Shown here: positions 1 through 10,190 of the stretch, in pieces
Position numbering within the stretch: position 1 is the stretch's first letter
How the letters are laid out: the number at the start of each line of letters is the position of its first letter
Origin: Nanobdellota archaeon
GTDB lineage: Archaea > Nanobdellota > Nanobdellia > Pacearchaeales > GW2011-AR1
DNA length: 64,000 nt
Direction: 5' to 3'
NCBI GenBank assembly: GCA_024654565.1
Contig: JANLHM010000009.1
Span: forward strand, 89,945-153,944
Program-made: the position numbers and the translations under genes
The notes under the pieces: generated by a model
Seen by the model: the letters and a program-made list of their open reading frames with translations, nothing else
Told to the model about the DNA's origin: nothing
Databases searched by the model: none

Positions 1-2
1 TT

Positions 3-128
3 GTTATGAGTAAACAAGTTGGGAAAAAAAGAATATATTCCCTTAACAAAAAAACAATTCTACCAATATTAAAAATAATTGATAAGCACAGAATGTCAAG
101 TTGTGAAGGATGTAAAGTTGGAAAATGA
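3..128 (+). CDS. C-terminal fragment of a small, probably HTH-type regulator, truncated at the window edge (…ILKIIDKHRMSSCEGCKVGK*)
   Basis: Open frame from the window edge to TGA at 126-128; overlaps the cysteine desulfurase start (ATGA). Confidence 0.5.
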   Translation, partial: VMSKQVGKKRIYSLNKKTILPILKIIDKHRMSSCEGCKVGK

Positions 129-1276
129 AATCAATTTACTTGGATAATGCAGCGACAACAAAAATCGACAATGAAGTCTTGAAATCGATGAAACCTTATC
201 TTGAAGAGTTCTATGGAAATCCTTCATCAGTTCACATCAAGGGCCAGGAAACAAAAAAAGCTCTTGAGAATGCCAGAAGGGTGATTGCTGAATCAATAAA
301 TGCAAAATCTGAAGAAATTTATTTTACTTCGGGAGGAACTGAAAGCAATAACTGGGCACTTAAAGGACTCTTTTTCAAAAATTACCCTAAAAAAAACCAC
401 ATTGTAACTTCAAAAATAGAGCATGATTGCGTCATTAAAACATGTAAATGGATTGAAAAGAATGGGGGGAAAGTAACTTACCTTGATGTCGACAAAGAAG
501 GGTTCATAAATTTAAAAGATTTGGAAAAGTCTCTCACAGGAAAAACATTCCTTGTTTCATTAATGCATGCAAATAACGAAATAGGAACTCTTCAGGATAT
601 AGAAAATATGGGCAAAATATGCAAAAATAAGGGGGTCTTGTTCCATACCGATGCCGCACAAACTTACACTAAAATCCCAATTGATGTAAAAAAAATGAAT
701 ATAAACCTTATGACTATAAACTCCCACAAAATTTACGGTCCAAAAGGGGTTGGGGTCCTTTACATAAAAGAAGGAATAAAAATTGAACCATTACTTCACG
801 GAGGAGGGCATGAAAATGGATTGAGAAGTGGCACTGAAAATGTCCCGGGAATAGTTGGATTTGGAAAAGCTGTTGAAATTTCAAAGAAAATTAACTTTCA
901 AAAGATTTCAGAATTAAGAGATTCCCTTATAACGGGAATATTAACGAATATCCCCAAAACAAATCTAAACGGTCCAGTGGGGGAAAAAAGACTCCCCACA
1001 AATGTAAACATTTCTTTTGGAGGTGCCGAGGGTGAAGCTCTTGGAGCTTATCTTGAAAATAAAGGGGTTTACGTTTCAACTGGTTCAGCCTGTATGTCTA
1101 ACACTAATTCTGAAAGCCATGTTTTAAAAGCAATAGGTCTCTCTGGAAAAGAACAGGACTCCTCAATCAGGTTTACTCTTGGAAAAGAAACCAAAAAAAA
1201 AGAGATAAGTTATGTATTAAAAGTTCTTCCGGGAATAGTTGAAAAATTAAGAATGGGAGAGGTAATTAATAATTAA
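125..1276 (+). CDS. iscS: Cysteine desulfurase (NifS/IscS family)
   Basis: YLDNAATT, TSGGTESNN, HTDAAQ, SHKIYGPKG and STGSAC motifs. Confidence 0.95.
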   Translation: MKSIYLDNAATTKIDNEVLKSMKPYLEEFYGNPSSVHIKGQETKKALENARRVIAESINAKSEEIYFTSGGTESNNWALKGLFFKNYPKKNHIVTSKIEHDCVIKTCKWIEKNGGKVTYLDVDKEGFINLKDLEKSLTGKTFLVSLMHANNEIGTLQDIENMGKICKNKGVLFHTDAAQTYTKIPIDVKKMNINLMTINSHKIYGPKGVGVLYIKEGIKIEPLLHGGGHENGLRSGTENVPGIVGFGKAVEISKKINFQKISELRDSLITGILTNIPKTNLNGPVGEKRLPTNVNISFGGAEGEALGAYLENKGVYVSTGSACMSNTNSESHVLKAIGLSGKEQDSSIRFTLGKETKKKEISYVLKVLPGIVEKLRMGEVINN

Positions 1277-1312
1277 TAATTAACAATAAATAATATAAAA
1301 GGTAATCAAAAA

Positions 1313-1519
1313 ATGAAAAAAGATTTTATAACTAAAGACATGACAATAATGGAAGTAATTGACAAAAAACCTGAAGCTATTGAGGTCTTGATGGAATTTG
1401 GTCTTGGATGTTTTAGCTGTGCATTCTCAGGAATGGAAACAATTGAACAGGGAGCACTCGGACATGGAATGAGTGAAAAAATTATTGAAAAAATGGTTGA
1501 AGAAATAAACAAATTCTAG
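1313..1519 (+). CDS. DUF1858-type redox disulfide domain protein
   Basis: 68 aa, ITKDMTIMEVIDKKPEAIEVLMEFGLGCFSCAFSGMETIEQGALGHGM. Confidence 0.8.
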   Translation: MKKDFITKDMTIMEVIDKKPEAIEVLMEFGLGCFSCAFSGMETIEQGALGHGMSEKIIEKMVEEINKF

Positions 1520-1571
1520 ATAAAAAAAGACAATTAATCTTTTAAAACTTGGTTTATTAACACTGTTTGAC

Positions 1572-1928
1572 ATGTTCGAATATAAAAATAAAGAGGGAGA
1601 TTTAGTTCAGATTATAAAACAGAATCATGAGAAAAGGTGGTTTATGAAAATCTTTTCAGCCAAAAGAAAATTTACAGAAAATCAGATTTTCCCAAGACAA
1701 TTGTACTCTGGATATGGAATAGAGTTGATTAAAAATAAAAATGGAATCTATATTCCAAATAAGATGATGGAAATAGACTGGTACTCAGATGTAAAAAAGG
1801 ATTTCCTTTTCGCTGTTAATGCTAATGAAATAGAAGTAGAAAAATTAATTCCCTACTTAAAGGAAATTGACCGTTATATTCCCCCTTCTGAAAAAGTTAA
1901 AGAACAAATTGACCCAATTAATGATTAA
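1572..1928 (+). CDS. Hypothetical protein
   Basis: 118 aa ORF in the Fe-S gene block. Confidence 0.6.
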   Translation: MFEYKNKEGDLVQIIKQNHEKRWFMKIFSAKRKFTENQIFPRQLYSGYGIELIKNKNGIYIPNKMMEIDWYSDVKKDFLFAVNANEIEVEKLIPYLKEIDRYIPPSEKVKEQIDPIND

Positions 1929-2003
1929 GATAAAAATCAGTCAAAAAATTCTTTTCTCCATGTATTGTTACATTTAGGAATAGAAAAATCTAATTTCAAA
2001 AAT

Positions 2004-2642
2004 TTAATCCTCTGAAATATTAAGGTAAGTTCCTTTTTTTATCAAATTATACAATTCAATTATATTATTATTTTTCATTCTTATGCATCCCCCTGAAACA
2101 GGTTTTCCAATAAGCCCTTCAGCAGAAGTTCCATGTAAGTAGACCATTCTTCTAAATGTATCTTTGTTTTTTTCTTCACAACCTGAAATTTCAATAACTC
2201 TTGAAGTAATAAGTTTTGTAGGGTTATACTCTCCCGCATATATTTTTGCTTTCCTTTTTGTCTCTCTTTTTGAAACAAAAACTGTCCCACAAGGAGCACT
2301 TTCCCCATACATATTACTCACTTTATGAATTCCTGTCGGCGTTTTTGAGCTATTAATTTTATTTCCGAATCCATTTTTTGAAGTTGAAACGGAATAATTC
2401 TTACTAATTTTAAATCCAAAATTATTGTTAGCAAGGTAAATCATTTGTGAAGGACCATCTAAAATAAGGGCATCCCCAGATTGAACCCCAAATTTATTTT
2501 CAATTTCTTGATATAATTGATGTAACTTTTCTTCGAGTTTGCTTTCCACATTATTCTCACTAAAAGGGTTTAATAAATGCGGAAAAAATAAAGCTCCAAA
2601 AAGTCCAACTGAAATACTCTTTGTAAATTCCCTCCTATCCAT
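2004..2642 (-). CDS. L,D-transpeptidase (YkuD-like) with N-terminal signal
   Basis: MDRREFTKSISVGLFGALFF leader; YLHGTSAEGLIGKPVSGGCIRMKN catalytic HGT…S.GCIRM signature. Confidence 0.85.
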   Translation of the reverse strand: MDRREFTKSISVGLFGALFFPHLLNPFSENNVESKLEEKLHQLYQEIENKFGVQSGDALILDGPSQMIYLANNNFGFKISKNYSVSTSKNGFGNKINSSKTPTGIHKVSNMYGESAPCGTVFVSKRETKRKAKIYAGEYNPTKLITSRVIEISGCEEKNKDTFRRMVYLHGTSAEGLIGKPVSGGCIRMKNNNIIELYNLIKKGTYLNISED

Positions 2643-2760
2643 AAAAATAAAGTATAAATAATAATTTATAAAGATATTTATTCCTTAGTTTTAAAAAGGA
2701 TACTTTCCGTAACCTTTTTATATGAACCACTTTTCATATGTTCTATAGGAACATACAAAA

Positions 2761-3024
2761 ATGCCAAAAATCATATTAAACGAAAAAGAAATTGATTTTG
2801 AAGAGGATATAAATCCATATTTAGAGTTTGAAAAGTTAGGGGTTGACTTTAGTTGCCACAATGGAGTATGTGGAACATGCAAAATCAAAGTCCTAAAAGG
2901 TATGGAAAATATAAATCCTAAAACTGAAATGGAGGAAGAGTTTCCCCTTGATGAAGATGAAAGACTAGCTTGCCAATGTCACAAATTGAAGGGAAATGTT
3001 GAAGCAAAATATGAAGAATGGTAG
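2761..3024 (+). CDS. [2Fe-2S] ferredoxin
   Basis: CHNGVCGTC … ACQC plant-type cluster motif. Confidence 0.85.
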   Translation: MPKIILNEKEIDFEEDINPYLEFEKLGVDFSCHNGVCGTCKIKVLKGMENINPKTEMEEEFPLDEDERLACQCHKLKGNVEAKYEEW

Positions 3025-6000
3025 GACTGATGAAATTTACAACATCAAAAATCCTGAAGACTTAAAATTCAAAAGCCCTGAAGGACTAAATGAAAAAGTT
3101 GTAAGACAAATTTCAAAAGACAAAAATGAGCCCGAATGGATGTTAAAAAAAAGGCTTGAAGGACTTAAAATTTTTAATGAAAAACCCATTCCTGACTGGG
3201 GACCGAGTCTTAAAAGTCTCAACCTAGAGAAAATTCACTTTTATATGAAACCCAATGCCAAAAATTCGAGGAGCTGGGATGACGTTCCTAAAGACATAAA
3301 AGAAACTTTTGACCGTCTTGGAATTCCTGAAGCTGAAAAAGAAGCGCTTGGAGGAGTTGGAGCCCAATATGAAAGTGAAACAATATACCACAATCTAAAA
3401 AAAGACCTTGAAGAAAAAGGAATAATCTTCAAAGATTGCGACACGGGATTAAAAGAACATGAAGAACTTTTTAAAAAATATTTTATGACTACATGCATTT
3501 CTCCAAATTTACATAAATTTTCAGCACTTCACTGTGCAGTATGGAGTGGAGGAACTTTTATTTATATCCCAAAAGGGGTGAAAGTTGAAATTCCTCTCCA
3601 AGCATATTTTAGAATGAACTCAAAAAAAGGGGGACAATTTGAACACACGCTTATAATTGCAGACGAAGGTTCAGAACTTCATTATATTGAAGGATGTTTT
3701 ACAAAAGGAAATAAAATAACAACCAATACTGATTACAAGAATATTGAGGAAATAAAAGAGGGGGATTTGGTCCTGACAAGCGAAGGAAGATTCAAAAAAG
3801 TAAAAGAATTGCAAATAAGGCAATATGCGGGCGATTTATATGGAATAGAACTTTATGGAGACCCCACTCAAAAAATTGAAGTGACAAGTAATCACGAATT
3901 TCTTTATGTCGACAAAAAAATAAAAAATGAAAGAAATAAAATTTTTAACCCTCGTTGGAATACCCCCATATTTTTCAAAAAAGGAGATTATCTTGCAGTC
4001 CCAATAAATAATGTAACAAATCATAAAAAATTTAGAGATTTTGAAATTGAATATGGGGAAAATAAAGAAAATTTGAAAGTTCCAATGAATCCAGATTTTT
4101 TTAGGTTAATTGGCTACTATCTTGCTGAAGGTTCAACAATAAATGAACACTATTTATGCTTTGATTTTAATTCTAAAGAAAGAGATTATATTGATGATGT
4201 AAAAAGTTTATTAGTAAAAGTTTTTAAAGCAAATCCTTATGAACAACCCCATAAGTTGAATAATGGGGTCTCAGTAAGAGTTAATTCAACAAAACTAGCA
4301 AGGTTATTTAAAAATTTTGGAGACAGGAATTACAATAAGAAATTACCACAATGGACAGTTTTTGAAAAGAAAGAGAATCAAAAAGAATTAATTAAGGGAT
4401 GGTTTAGGGGAGATGGAAATTATTACTCAAGAAGGCATCAATCTGGATTTAAAGAAGTGTTCAGGATAAACACAACTTCAGAAATTTTAACTAGGCAGGG
4501 GAGAGATATTCTCTTAAGGTTGGGAATTGTTTCATTCATAAATCAAAGAGACAGGTCAAAAGAAGGCAGAAGAAAAATGTTCACTCTTGGGATTTCAGGA
4601 TATTTTCTTCCAAAATTTGGAAATTTAGTTGGAATAAAAGCAAAAGAAAAACTGCATAATAAAAATCGTGCTTCAATGTTTGGGATAAATGAAAAATTTG
4701 CGTTTTTCCCAATTAAAAAAATAACAAAAAAGGTTGTGAAGAATATCTCAACTTTTAACTTTTCAGTTGAAGGAGATGAAACATATACAGTTGCAGGAGT
4801 TGCCGTTCACAATTGCTCAGCCCCAGAATATACTGAAAACTCTCTACATGCAGGAGGAGTTGAAATCCATGTTTTAAAAGGTGCAAGAGTGAGATACTCT
4901 TCAATTGAAAACTGGTCAAAAAACACATATAACCTAAATACAAAAAGAGCAGTAGTAGAGGAAAATGGAATAATTGAATGGGTAAATGGAAATTTGGGTT
5001 GCTTGACGGGAGATACAAAAATTTTTACAAATCAAAAAGGGCCTATTGAAATTAAGTCTATTGAAAAAGGGGATGGAGTTTATGTTTGGAACGAAAAAAC
5101 AAATAAAATTGATGAATCAAGGGTAAAAAACAAAATGTTTAGTGGAAACAAAAAAGTTTACAAACTAGAAGCTGGAGGAAGAGAAATTGAAGCTTCTGGA
5201 AACCACCCATTTTTAAATTTAGTCAGAAGAAAGCATAAAGAATCTCACAAAAAAAGTTTTTTTTATACCGAATGGAAACCTTTAGAAAAGCTTAAAGTAG
5301 GAGATATAATAGGTATTTCAAAAAAAATTAATCTAAAGGGAAATCCTTACATCCTTCCAAAGATAGAAAAGAATTATTTTGTGAATAGCAAGAATCAATA
5401 TTCCCAGTTTAAGATGAATACTTCTCACTTGTATAATAAAAAGATATCCATTCAAAAAGAAACCAATGAAGATTTTATGTGGTTAATGGGTTTGATAATG
5501 GGTGATGGTCATGTAGACTTAAGTCAAAATAAAATAAATATTGCAACACACGTAACCGAAGATTATAGAGAAGACCTTATAAAACTCCTTAAAAAATTAT
5601 TCAATTATAAAGTAACGGAGAAAAAAGAGAGATACATTGTAATAAATTCAAGGGTTTTATGCCAATTGTTAAATAAAATAGGATTTGTAGGTAATGCTGG
5701 AACAAAAAAAATTCCGAAATGGGTATTCACTTTACCAGAGAATCAGATAATGTCTTTTGTTGCGGGATATTCTGATTCGGACGGGCATGTAGAAGGGGGG
5801 GGATTATATCTGACTAGTGTGAATAAAAATCTTCTCGAACAGGTAAAACTTTTAGGGATACAAATCGGTTTTGGGGTTTCAAAGGTTTTTGTTCATGGAA
5901 AAGCCAAGGAAATATCTATTTTAGGAAAAATAACAAAAGCAAAAGATTCATGGAGAATTCTTTTCAATGGAAAAAAGACAAAAGAGATTCCATTAAGATG

Positions 6001-6727
6001 CAAAAAGAAAAAGGAAAAAATTATAAAAATAAAAACAAGAAGAGTGGATTCTTCTTCAGAAGGCTTAAATTTTAAAAGTAAAACTAATGAGGATATAGGT
6101 TTTGTAAGAATTAGAAAAATAAAAGAAATTGGAGTTAAACCAACATTTGATATAGAAATAGAAAATCATAATAATTTTATTGCAAATGGGTTAATTGTCC
6201 ACAACTCTAAACTTACTATGCTTTACCCATGTAGTGTTTTGAAAGGGAAAAACTCAAAATCAGATTACATCGGTATTGCTTATGCGGGAAAAGGCCAATA
6301 TCAAGATACCGGGTGCAAAATTTACCACTTGAATGAAAACACCTCTTCAACAGTTCTTTCAAAAGGGATAAGTGTCGACGGAGGAGTAAGTTCCTACAGG
6401 GGGCTCGTACAAATAAATAAAGGGGCAATAAATTCAAAATCAAGTGTAAGGTGTGATGGGCTTATGCTTGACAACAAAAGTAAAGCAATGACTCTTCCAT
6501 CAATGGATGTTCACGAAAACAATGTAGAAGTTTCTCACGAAGCAGCAGTTGGAAAAGTCGGGGAAGAAGACTTGTTTTATTTGATGAGTAGAGGTCTTCC
6601 AGAAAGTGAAGCAATTAAGTTAATTGTTGCGGGTTTTATTGAACCAGTTGTAAAAGAACTTCCATTAGAATATGCAGTTGAACTAAATAAATTAATTGAG
6701 CTTGAGATAGAAAACTCTGTTTGTTAA
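2996..6727 (+). CDS. sufB: SufB Fe-S assembly scaffold interrupted by two inteins
   Basis: Exteins [39 protein letters not shown]…[12 protein letters not shown]…. Confidence 0.95.
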   Translation: MLKQNMKNGRTDEIYNIKNPEDLKFKSPEGLNEKVVRQISKDKNEPEWMLKKRLEGLKIFNEKPIPDWGPSLKSLNLEKIHFYMKPNAKNSRSWDDVPKDIKETFDRLGIPEAEKEALGGVGAQYESETIYHNLKKDLEEKGIIFKDCDTGLKEHEELFKKYFMTTCISPNLHKFSALHCAVWSGGTFIYIPKGVKVEIPLQAYFRMNSKKGGQFEHTLIIADEGSELHYIEGCFTKGNKITTNTDYKNIEEIKEGDLVLTSEGRFKKVKELQIRQYAGDLYGIELYGDPTQKIEVTSNHEFLYVDKKIKNERNKIFNPRWNTPIFFKKGDYLAVPINNVTNHKKFRDFEIEYGENKENLKVPMNPDFFRLIGYYLAEGSTINEHYLCFDFNSKERDYIDDVKSLLVKVFKANPYEQPHKLNNGVSVRVNSTKLARLFKNFGDRNYNKKLPQWTVFEKKENQKELIKGWFRGDGNYYSRRHQSGFKEVFRINTTSEILTRQGRDILLRLGIVSFINQRDRSKEGRRKMFTLGISGYFLPKFGNLVGIKAKEKLHNKNRASMFGINEKFAFFPIKKITKKVVKNISTFNFSVEGDETYTVAGVAVHNCSAPEYTENSLHAGGVEIHVLKGARVRYSSIENWSKNTYNLNTKRAVVEENGIIEWVNGNLGCLTGDTKIFTNQKGPIEIKSIEKGDGVYVWNEKTNKIDESRVKNKMFSGNKKVYKLEAGGREIEASGNHPFLNLVRRKHKESHKKSFFYTEWKPLEKLKVGDIIGISKKINLKGNPYILPKIEKNYFVNSKNQYSQFKMNTSHLYNKKISIQKETNEDFMWLMGLIMGDGHVDLSQNKINIATHVTEDYREDLIKLLKKLFNYKVTEKKERYIVINSRVLCQLLNKIGFVGNAGTKKIPKWVFTLPENQIMSFVAGYSDSDGHVEGGGLYLTSVNKNLLEQVKLLGIQIGFGVSKVFVHGKAKEISILGKITKAKDSWRILFNGKKTKEIPLRCKKKKEKIIKIKTRRVDSSSEGLNFKSKTNEDIGFVRIRKIKEIGVKPTFDIEIENHNNFIANGLIVHNSKLTMLYPCSVLKGKNSKSDYIGIAYAGKGQYQDTGCKIYHLNENTSSTVLSKGISVDGGVSSYRGLVQINKGAINSKSSVRCDGLMLDNKSKAMTLPSMDVHENNVEVSHEAAVGKVGEEDLFYLMSRGLPESEAIKLIVAGFIEPVVKELPLEYAVELNKLIELEIENSVC
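3695..4813 (+). mobile_element. SufB intein 1 (373 aa, LAGLIDADG-type endonuclease)
   Basis: Starts Cys ([11 protein letters not shown]), ends VAVHN before +1 Cys; internal [25 protein letters not shown]. Confidence 0.93.
5000..6205 (+). mobile_element. SufB intein 2 (402 aa, LAGLIDADG-type endonuclease)
   Basis: Starts [10 protein letters not shown], ends LIVHN before +1 Ser; [29 protein letters not shown]. Confidence 0.93.
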
Positions 6728-6739
6728 GATTAATCAAAA

Positions 6740-7057
6740 ATGAGAATAAAAGAAATTAAAGGGATTGTGAATGATTTGATGAATGTATCAAGTTGGAAAA
6801 ATCCACTTAGTCTGTTACCCGTTCAACCAGATAAAAAATATGAAATAAACTTACCAACTGGAAAACTGAATGTTGATTTTGAAGACAGTATAACTGAATA
6901 TTTAATTGAAAAATACAAGTGGTTTATTAATCGAGTTAAAAATTTAAAAGGGAATTTGAATGACTTTGAAGAAGCAAGAATAATTATTTACATAAGAAAA
7001 GAAAAAGTTAAGATTAAATACAAAAAGAAGAATTTTGAGGATGAAATAATTTATTAA
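6740..7057 (+). CDS. Hypothetical protein
   Basis: 105 aa ORF between sufB and sufU. Confidence 0.6.
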   Translation: MRIKEIKGIVNDLMNVSSWKNPLSLLPVQPDKKYEINLPTGKLNVDFEDSITEYLIEKYKWFINRVKNLKGNLNDFEEARIIIYIRKEKVKIKYKKKNFEDEIIY

Positions 7058-7064
7058 TAAAAAG

Positions 7065-7427
7065 ATGAAAACTGAATCAATATACAAAGAAAAAATAATG
7101 GAAATTTATTCTGAAAAACCTAACTTTGGAAAGTTAAAAAACAAAACACACTCGGGAACTTTGAAAAATTCCGGATGTGAAGATGAATTTACTCTTGAAC
7201 TTGAAATAAAGGACGGAAAAATTAAAGACACCAAGTTCCATGGAAAGGGTTGTGTAATCTCAACCGTTTCAGCTTCAGTATTTTTAGAAAAAATTAAAGG
7301 AATGAATCTTGAAGACGCAAAAAAAATCTCTAAAAAAGATATAGATGAGCTTTTAGGAATAGAAGTCATCCCGACAAGAGTAAAGTGTGAACTACTTCCC
7401 CTTGAAATATTGAGAGGTATAAAATGA
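7065..7427 (+). CDS. sufU: SufU/IscU-like Fe-S scaffold
   Basis: NSGCEDEF…FHGKGCVISTVSASVFLEKIKG…VKCELLPLE, three conserved Cys. Confidence 0.9.
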   Translation: MKTESIYKEKIMEIYSEKPNFGKLKNKTHSGTLKNSGCEDEFTLELEIKDGKIKDTKFHGKGCVISTVSASVFLEKIKGMNLEDAKKISKKDIDELLGIEVIPTRVKCELLPLEILRGIK

Positions 7428-8818
7428 CTCAAAAATTTAAAATTGAAAACAAAGTATGGGCAGTGTTAAGACCAGATTATTCTGAAAGCGGAATTTTAAA
7501 AAGTATTGGCATATGTGGTTCAGGTTTTTTTATTGACAAATATACTTTTGTTACCTCTTACCATATACTCAATGAATCTTCATTTATTCCAAATGATAAA
7601 TATTTTAACAAAAATATTATTATTGTCAATCCCCAAGGGAAAAAAATTGAAATCACACCCAAGAATATTTACAAATACGTTCCTGAACTAGATTTGACGG
7701 TTATAAAAATGATCGAAAAAGAAGAATATTTCAAACTTGAAAAAGAATATTCAAAAGGGGATGAAGTTAAGAATATTGGATACCCAGAAAAAAACATTAA
7801 AGAAATTTTTGATAATAATTCTACATGCATAAAAAAACAATTCGATAATTCAGGAGTAATATTTGAAATTAATAAAAATTATTCAATATTTGCCAATGAT
7901 GTAAAAATTAATAATAAGAAGGTTATAATGTTAGATTATACCTCAGAAAAAGGATTTAGTGGTGGACCCCTTTTAAAAAATAACAAAATTATAGGAATAA
8001 TGTCTCACATAAATCCCGCAAATAAAAAAACGGTAGCAATCTCAATTGAAGAAATAGAAAAAAAATTAAAAGAAAATTCTAATAAAAAATTGCTTGAAGT
8101 AAAAAATCTCCATGTCAAAGTTGAAGGTAAAGAGATACTTAAAGGAATAAACCTTACTCTTGACCTGGGAAAAGTTAATGCCCTAATGGGGCCAAATGGT
8201 TCAGGTAAGTCAACTCTTGTAAACGCCATAATGGGCCACCCAAAGTATCTTGTAACAGAAGGGGAAATTTTGTTTAAAGGAAAAAACATCATTGACCTCT
8301 CCCCCGATAAACGTGCAAAACTGGGCATATTTTTGTCTTTCCAGTATCCAAGAGAAATTTCCGGAGTAAGTGTCTCAAAGTTTTTGAAAACTGCTTCAAA
8401 AGAATTAAATCCTGAATTCTCACTTTTTGAATTCAAAAATAAAATAAAAGAAAAAATGGAAATTTTAAATGTATCTGAAGAAATGATTGAAAGATATTTG
8501 AATGAAGGTTTTTCGGGTGGAGAAAAAAAGAAAAATGAAATTCTTCAAATGCTTATGTTTGACCCAAAACTAATAATTTTGGATGAAACTGATTCTGGAC
8601 TTGACATTGACTCACTTAGAACAGTTTCAAAAGGGGTAAACAAAATTATGAACAAAGAAAAGTGTGTCCTTATTATCACCCACTACAAAAGAATACTTGA
8701 ATACATTAAGCCTGACAAGGTGATTATTATGGTAAACGGAAAAATAGCTCTCGAAGGAGACGGAAAGTTAGCCGATAAACTCGAAGAAAAAGGATACGGC
8801 TGGATTGAAGAAGATTAG
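7424..8818 (+). CDS. sufC: Trypsin-like serine protease domain fused to SufC ATPase
   Basis: N-term GSGFFIDKYTFVTSYHIL…LDLTVIKM…GFSGGPLL; C-term MGPNGSGKST Walker A, FSGGEKKKNEILQ signature, LIILDETDSGLD Walker B; ATGA overlap with sufU. Confidence 0.9.
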   Translation: MTQKFKIENKVWAVLRPDYSESGILKSIGICGSGFFIDKYTFVTSYHILNESSFIPNDKYFNKNIIIVNPQGKKIEITPKNIYKYVPELDLTVIKMIEKEEYFKLEKEYSKGDEVKNIGYPEKNIKEIFDNNSTCIKKQFDNSGVIFEINKNYSIFANDVKINNKKVIMLDYTSEKGFSGGPLLKNNKIIGIMSHINPANKKTVAISIEEIEKKLKENSNKKLLEVKNLHVKVEGKEILKGINLTLDLGKVNALMGPNGSGKSTLVNAIMGHPKYLVTEGEILFKGKNIIDLSPDKRAKLGIFLSFQYPREISGVSVSKFLKTASKELNPEFSLFEFKNKIKEKMEILNVSEEMIERYLNEGFSGGEKKKNEILQMLMFDPKLIILDETDSGLDIDSLRTVSKGVNKIMNKEKCVLIITHYKRILEYIKPDKVIIMVNGKIALEGDGKLADKLEEKGYGWIEED

Positions 8819-8907
8819 CGAGAAAGGTTCCAAAAAAACTCAAATGAATTTTTATAAAACCATAAGGTCCTAGAAAAGTTTATAAAGTTCTAAATATATT
8901 CTTCAAC

Positions 8908-9516
8908 ATGAAAACTGAAAAAAGAGATAATCATAAAAAGAAAAATAAATTGAAAAATGTAAACATCGATTTTTTAGAAAAAACTCTTGACAAGTGTTTA
9001 GCGTGGTTTTATTCATACCCTAACTCCAAAATTGGCTTAAATGACTTATCAAAATTAATTGGTTCTTCAAAAACTACAACAAAAGAGGTAGTTGAATCAT
9101 TAATTAAAACAGAATTCCTTAAAAGAGATATCATTGGGAAAGCCTGGCTTATTTACTCAAACCCAAGGCACATTTATTTTACAACAAAAAAAATACCCTA
9201 TAATTTAAATTTAATTTATGAATCGGAAATAATAAACGCTATTTATAAAATTGTTCCATCACCTAGGGCAATTATTCTCTTTGGAAGTTATAGATGGGGA
9301 AGCGATAATGAAGAAAGTGATATAGACATAGCTGTCGAAGTAATTGATAACAAAGACTTGGAAATAAATCTCCTTGGAACAATAGAAAAATTTGGATATA
9401 GAAAAAATGTACCTGTTAATTTGCATATATTCTCAAGAAATAAAATAGATCTAAATCTATATTCAAACATTGTAAATGGAATTGTTTTAGACGGAATTTT
9501 GGAGGTAAAAATATGA
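8908..9516 (+). CDS. Winged-helix plus nucleotidyltransferase (MNT-like)
   Basis: ILFGSYRWGSDNEESDIDIAVEV nucleotidyltransferase motif. Confidence 0.8.
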   Translation: MKTEKRDNHKKKNKLKNVNIDFLEKTLDKCLAWFYSYPNSKIGLNDLSKLIGSSKTTTKEVVESLIKTEFLKRDIIGKAWLIYSNPRHIYFTTKKIPYNLNLIYESEIINAIYKIVPSPRAIILFGSYRWGSDNEESDIDIAVEVIDNKDLEINLLGTIEKFGYRKNVPVNLHIFSRNKIDLNLYSNIVNGIVLDGILEVKI

Positions 9517-9908
9517 GGTTTAAACACTCCGACAAAAAAAATGCCTTAAGTATAGTTGAAGCCTCTGAAAAAGAGATGAAGTTTACATTAGAATTGCCTG
9601 TAACAGAAGAATCTTCATTTAATGTTATAAGAAATATATATGAATGCTTCAGAATGTTAGGAGACGCTATTTTAGTTTCTAAAGGCATATCCTCTCAAGA
9701 CCACATAGAACAAATAAGAGAGTTGGAAAAAGTGAATGTAAAAACAGAAAGACCATTGCAACTAATTAATTCTTTAAGGAAACTAAGACATAGTATCAAC
9801 TATTATGGATATGTCCCAAAAAAAATTGAAGCAGAAGATGCTGTGTCCATTGCAAAAACATGTTTTTACCCACTTTTAAAAGAAATTAAAAGAGAATTTA
9901 CAAAATAA
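9513..9908 (+). CDS. HEPN-like partner of the nucleotidyltransferase
   Basis: All-helical; LRKLRHSINYYG motif; ATGA overlap with the MNT gene. Confidence 0.65.
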   Translation: MRFKHSDKKNALSIVEASEKEMKFTLELPVTEESSFNVIRNIYECFRMLGDAILVSKGISSQDHIEQIRELEKVNVKTERPLQLINSLRKLRHSINYYGYVPKKIEAEDAVSIAKTCFYPLLKEIKREFTK

Positions 9909-9938
9909 TTAATCTTTCTTTTTTATCAAAAATTAAAA

Positions 9939-10166
9939 TTATTTTTTTTGAATTTGTTTCATAAGCCAAATTATCAAAAGAACAAGGGCTATTAAAATAA
10001 GAACTCCGTAAATCCAACCAAAGAACATCATACCGTAACCATTATAATTTCCGCCCATCATCCCCCCATAACCCATAAATCCAAAACTACTGAGTAAAAA
10101 AACCAAAACTGCAGCTACAATTATTACAACAAATATTTCACTTTTAGCTTCTTTTCGTTTCTTCAT
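9939..10166 (-). CDS. Small Met/Gly-rich membrane protein
   Basis: FMGYGGMMGGNYNGYGMMFFGW followed by TM segment; end of copper island. Confidence 0.65.
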   Translation of the reverse strand: MKKRKEAKSEIFVVIIVAAVLVFLLSSFGFMGYGGMMGGNYNGYGMMFFGWIYGVLILIALVLLIIWLMKQIQKK

Positions 10167-10190
10167 TATTTTATAACATTACATCCCTAT

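Noticed and set aside
1306-1512. Antisense ORF opposite the DUF1858 gene
   Set aside because: Fully overlaps a recognised gene; typical spurious antisense ORF in AT-rich DNA. Same reasoning applied to most ORFs opposite sufB, hisS, gyrA, gyrB, copA, scpA and the S74 protein.
2738-2754. ATGTTC-TATAG-GAACAT inverted repeat upstream of ferredoxin gene
   Set aside because: Only 6-bp arms, single copy; could be an operator but unsupported without comparative data.
8085-8818. Separate sufC gene starting at internal TTG rather than a fusion
   Set aside because: No clear ribosome-binding site before the TTG and the frame is continuous with the protease domain; kept as a caveat only.
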